Shown: positions 23,001-29,000 of the stretch, piece after piece
Numbering within the stretch: the first letter of the stretch is position 1
Layout: every line of letters begins with the position of its first letter
Assembly: GCA_019648995.1 (NCBI GenBank)
Contig: BLXT01008064.1
Location: forward strand, 2,266,774 to 2,298,203
Direction of reading: 5' to 3'
Source: Plakobranchus ocellatus
Lineage: Eukaryota; Mollusca; Gastropoda; Plakobranchidae
DNA length: 31,430 nt
Position numbers and translations under genes: made by a program
The notes under the pieces: generated by a model
Seen by the model: the letters and a program-made list of their open reading frames with translations, nothing else
Told to the model about the DNA's origin: nothing
Database searches by the model: none

Positions 23001-26000
23001 AAGCCGTGTCGGAACGGGGCTACGTGTATTCAGTTGACAGAAGGCTATTCCTGCAGGTGTGCTACAGGTGAGTTTAACGTATAGTCTTTCGAATAATAAC
23101 TGGAGGTGTTTCAATGTGAAAGAGTACTGAGCATCAAATTCATCATACCCTACACGATTTAAAGATACATAATTCCTGCTTGCTAGATATTCAGCCAAAG
23201 TAATCCACGTTCTCTTCTGCTCTTTGAATCGATAGCCACTCATTTCATGTTTTTATTGTGGTATAAAGCTGAATTGTAACGATTGCTTTAGATATAAGCA
23301 TGTGATGTAATATTAATAGTGCGAGTTGATTGAAAAGTTGCATTGTGTCTCTAGTTTTTAATTAAGACTATGTTCTTTTTTTGTCAGTCCAAAAACCAAA
23401 ATCCAGCCTTTTTTTTTTTTTTCATTCATTTTAAAAGCACCAATCTTTCTCCTGCATTTTCGTCTCCCATCTGAGGCAATGTGGCACATGGCCATCGAAC
23501 CCTCCATGAATTGCAGAGACCTTTCTGTGGAGGGTCCGGGTTCGAGTATGTACCGAAACCCTGGCTTGAGGAGACCTGACAGTCTGAGATCACCCTGATG
23601 TCGTTATATCCCCAATAGCCAAATTTACTCCTATCTATTCTCTTCGTGCTCATTTATACTGGTATTCACTACTCTCTTTTGCAGGCTTCACTGGAAGTAA
23701 CTGTGAGTCTGACATTAACGAATGCAGCCCATCGCCGTGTCAGCATAACGGAACGTGCAATGAAACGACTCCAGGAAGCTATATCTGTAACTGCGTCCCT
23801 GGTTATAGGGGGGATAAATGCGAAATAAACATTAATGATTGTGAAACAAATCTTTGCCAAGGACAGCAAATCTGTATCGATTTAATCAACGACTACAGGT
23901 AAGTCGGGTTATTCTTCTTTTTTATAAGGTCATGTAAATTTAAAACATTAGCTTATCAGCTTTTATTGGCATGCGCTTCGTGTTATTGGCTGCTATTATT
24001 AGTTCTGAAGAAGTTAAACATTTTTTAACTCCGCCAATCCCTGAATGCAATATAATTACAACTATCTTTTTTTTTTTCAAAATAAGCGTATTGAAAAAAT
24101 GTTCATAGTATTCAACTCCTTTCAGATCATTTCTTTATAGATGTTCATAGTTTCATAGTGTTCTCTTCCTTCCGGATCATTACTTTATAGATGTCCTTGG
24201 TTTCATAGTGTTATCTTACTGCCTTATCATTACTCTATAATGTTCATAGTTTCATAGTGTTATCTTACTGCTAGATCGTTACTTTATTCATGTAGATGTT
24301 CATAGTTTCATCATGTTCTCCTCCTTTCAGACCATTACTTTATGGATGTTGATAGTTTCATAGTGTTTTCTTCCTTTCAGATCATTACTTGATAGATTTT
24401 CATAATTTCATAGTGTTCTCTTCCTTTCAAATCATTACTTTATATATGTTCTTGGTGTTCATAGTTTTATCGTGTTCTCCTCCTTTCAGATCATTACTTT
24501 ATAGATGTTCATAGTTTCATAGTGTTTTCTTCCTTTCAGATCATTACGTTATATATGTTCATAGTTTCATAATGTTCTCCTCCTTCCAGATCATTACTTT
24601 ATAGATGTTCTTGGTTTCATAGTGTTCTCTTCCTTTCAGATCATTACTTCATATTTTCTCCGACGTACTACAGAATCCATCGAGCTCAATTGATGCAAAC
24701 TCTCCCCCTGATTCTTATATTCGCCAGGTGTATTTGTCCTGAAGGAAAAACTGGAGCCCTGTGTGACACTGACTTGGTTGATTGCACCGTGACTCCGTGT
24801 GAAAATGGCGGTACCTGTACCACCTCAGATACTAGCAATCTACCTACAGCCATTGAAAATACTAATGCCAATATTCCACATTGCGAGTGCGTCGATCCTT
24901 TCATTGGGCAGACGTGTAATCAGAGTGCGGACGTGTGCGTGCCGGAGCCGTGTCAACATGGCGGGACCTGCGTACGTTCCTCGGATGGGAATGGAACATT
25001 GTCTGCAACCTGCACATGCGCACAAGGCTATATAGGGGATCAGTGCCAGACGTTGGTCGAGGATTGCAGAGGTGCGCAGACGTGCAGAAATGGCGGACAG
25101 TGCGTTGGAAAGGTTGAAGTCCCCGGATCAGGTAAGTTGAATACTAGAATACAAATTTTTGGAAAAAAATGTTTCGACCTTTTTACTGTCAATGCATTGC
25201 TTGAAGATAAAAAATAAAATATTGCCTTATTATTCCTATACATGGTAAATTTGTTTCGAATCTAAAAATGCGTATTTTTATTGCTACAAAATTGTTATGT
25301 GCAAGCTCTACATAATATTTTTCACATAATTATATTTTTTTAAGTAAATGAAACTAATTTTGGGGGTAGCCTTCATGAGATTGTATAATCCAAACAACAA
25401 TATTAACAATATCATAGTAAAAATAAACATTCATTTATCTATAGAAAAAACGGATAAAATTACTTTTTTAAAGTGAAAGAAAAAAATTGAATGAATGATC
25501 AAAGACGCAAATTAAAACAATCCTTATAGCGATGATGATCTTAGAGATAACAAAGGAATGTAATATCAACTATATTATATTTAAACACTTTTCGGAAGAA
25601 ATGTTTTCTAGTTCATCTATATAGACTATGGATTTTATATGAACAAGTTTTTAGACATAATTCATACAGTATCCCCACTATAATTTCAAGCTCCCAAGTT
25701 TGAATGCGCCTGTCCAGAGAACTACACAGGAACACTGTGTGAGAGAGAACCATCTGGTTGTATTCCGGATCCATGCAGCAACAACAGCACCTGCATAGCA
25801 TTGGAACCTCTTGGTGAGAACCAAAACATGTTGTCTTTATTCCATTTTTTGTAATTAATCATTCTAGTCTTTCATGATGTTTGTTTGCATTGTGAATTCA
25901 GATAATAATCTTTACTACTACAATTGTATATTTAACGTACCGTCTATACATTGAAATGTTTGAAAATCTAAAAAATCAAAAATGGGGGCAAAAAATTTTA

Positions 26001-29000
26001 AACTCTTTTAGTTGGTAAGTAGGTGGCATAGTTGTAGCGAGCCTACTCTCAAACCATAGGGACCTGTTGTCGCAAAAAGAGAAATCAAAGCCCCCATGAG
26101 ATCCCCTAGCCGTGTTGTGAAACATCGCCTCACTTCTTCACAAAGAAGGCATGTTCCAAGATCCTAGTTGATATCGATTGGCTCAATAAACATCATTTTC
26201 TTTCATAAAAGTGTTTGCAGTGTTGCTTAAACTTTTTGGAATCTTAAGTTTGTATAAAAGGTTGTTTTACGTTGTTTTTTTTTTTATTGTGCATTGGAAG
26301 TTCAAACTTTTAAATATTGAAATAATAATTTTATATACTTATTGATATCCTTAAAAAACTCCTGGTGAAGAATATAATTAATTTTCTTTACATAACATAA
26401 AAATAAAAGGTTTTACAATAGAATACTCCTTGACTGAAATCAGTGCTAGTTTAATACTGTTAAAAAACGTATTGGTTTTTAAATGTGGAAAAGGTCAGAA
26501 TAGGTTGCTCAAAGTTAATATTTTCCCTTCTTCTTTATAGATTACAGATGTGAGTGCCTGTCTGGCTGGACCGGTCAGCTGTGTGAAAATGATCTAGACG
26601 AGTGTTTGGCCACACCAGACTCTCCCGTCTGTAAGAATCAAGGTGTCTGTGTGAACATGGAGCCAGGCTACAGGTATTATGGACAAGGATGATGTTGCTT
26701 GACCTTTTCGCTTTAGCGCCCCTTACTGAGAGATTCTTGCTAAATTGTATCTGTTTGTTACAGTAGTAATTTGTATTGACAGGTGATTGCAACTTAATAA
26801 GCATGACTTCCCTTACAAATGAAATGGCTAACAATTTTAAATTGACATGTGTGGCACCAGTTTGCGCTCCGTGCGATAACGCATGCGAGGGTCTGAAAAA
26901 GAAAAACGTTGAAGTACGAAAAGCGAAGAAAATCGACGAAACGAGTGCATGCATGTGTCAGTCTGTCCTCCACAATCATCTTGATACCATGCTGACGAGA
27001 CTTGTTTACTCCACACTGTTCAGGTGTGTGTGCTCCCGCTTCTGGACTGGCCCAACATGCGAGGCTGACGTGCTGGAGTGTGCGGCGGATAATGCAACGC
27101 TGACCTGCCACAACAACGGGACGTGCCTAGAAGTGACTGGAGGACCGCCCAAGTGCCTGTGTGCAGAAGGTAAAGGGTAAAGAGTCTCATTGAGGTCACC
27201 TATGTATTTTTAGAAGAGCTCTCAATATTTACACTTACTTGGTGTAAATGAATATCATAATTATGAATGTCAACACTTTGGATTCCTATCGATTCACGTC
27301 TATAAAAATTTTCCAGAAAAATTTTAATCTCACGAAATCTTTGCTAGAACCTTTGACTAAACCATTGCTTGTAACTGTATCCATGAAAAATACTTGCCTT
27401 TAGATCTAACAGAAGTTTGGTCCAGAATGATCTTGCCTATTCTGTGTGCTATTCTTAATGCCATCAGGTTATACAGGAGACGACTGTTTCTTTAAGGTGG
27501 GCAGCTGCGAACCAAATCCATGCCGCAACAATGCTACATGTACCAGCAACACCAACTACACCATCAACAACAGCAACATTACCAATGACAACACCACCAA
27601 TGAAGACGTGACTTGCACGTGTGTCCCGGGCTTTACAGGTAAGCTTAAATGGTGGAACGGTGGCCGCTTCATATAGATAATAAAGTTCACAGTGCTTGAG
27701 AGATATAGAACATGAGACAAAGAGGCGCTCTACGTGTTGTTAGTACAATATATAGAATAATGAAGTGAGCAAAGCTTCACAGACATAATGCATACACTAA
27801 TGAAATACACAACTTTTTGCAGACACGGTATGTAAAATAAAAAGATAAATAAAAATAACGAAATGCGCAACTATTTTCAGATTCAGTATTTAAGATGATA
27901 AAGCCAGTGCACTGTACGCGATAGAGTGCATAAAATAATGAAGTGCGCAAAATATTAGCGATACATTGCATTAAGTAAACAAACAACATTGGAAAGAAAA
28001 AAGGATATTGCCAGCTGTAAATGACACATATCACTAACACAACACAATATTCACATGGCCTCTCTCCCATATCAGGCTGGCTATGCGAGGCCTTTTATCT
28101 TTCTGTTGATCCCTGATTTTCACAAACGTTGCCTCATTTCCATCCCAGGCAGGCTTTGCGAGGCCAACATAGACGAATGCACTCTGCTCCAACCTTGCCT
28201 CAACAACGGTATCTGCGTTGATGAAGTCAACAGTTACACTTGCCAGTGTCCGGCTGGATGGGAGGGTACCAGGTGTGAGACAGAAGTGGATGACTGTGAA
28301 AGCATGCCCTGCAGGAATGGAGGGACTTGTGAGGACCTGACACAAGGGTTTTTGTGTCGTTGCCCTCAGGGCTATGCAGGTACTAGGTTCAAGATATTTG
28401 AGCATCTCTTCCTGAAGTTGCCATGGTGCTAAGTTAAGTTTCATTCTGCTTCAGTCTACGAAATAAGTTATGAGAACGTAGTTGTAAACCTGTTTTCTAG
28501 TTTTTTTTTTATTTTATTTTATTTTATTTATTTATTTTATTTTATTTTATTTTATTTCATTTTATTTTATTTATTTATTTATTTTTTGGGGGGGAAGGGG
28601 AAAGGGGGGGGGGGTCATAGTTCTACAGGTCCCAAGTTTAGATCAAGTCATACAGGTTCTTAATCTAATTCATTTCATCTTCAATCTAGACGATATGCGG
28701 GCCCAAGATTACAGGTACGTCATTTTCAACTTAATATTTAACACACTCACACAATGCGTTAAAGTCATTTCAAATTATAGTCTCATCAAAACAATGTGGT
28801 GGGGATATTGAAGACTTGATTCAAAATTAGCTAATGTATTTTTTTTACATCATGAACGTTTCCTTTTGTTCTTCCTGAACAATTAATTTTCTTCCTCAAC
28901 CAACTAAATTCACCGATATTATTTCTGTAGGCAGAACGTGTGAAAGGGAGGTGAATGAATGCAGCTTCAACCCTTGCCGGAACAATGCTACATGTATAGA

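Noticed and set aside
24100-24655. CRISPR-like array
   Set aside because: Units are head-to-tail with no unique spacers, inside an animal intron.
26776-27023. In-frame open extension upstream of exon 10, cysteine-containing
   Set aside because: No acceptor in the right phase: the candidate at 26782 gives a 241-base extension, which is not a multiple of three. Reading on from exon 9 meets a stop soon after the donor.
28690-28714. Possible 25-base micro-exon in intron 12 (TCAATCTAG acceptor, ACAG/GTACGT donor)
   Set aside because: Its length would shift the frame between two phase-1 exons, and it has no EGF cysteine.
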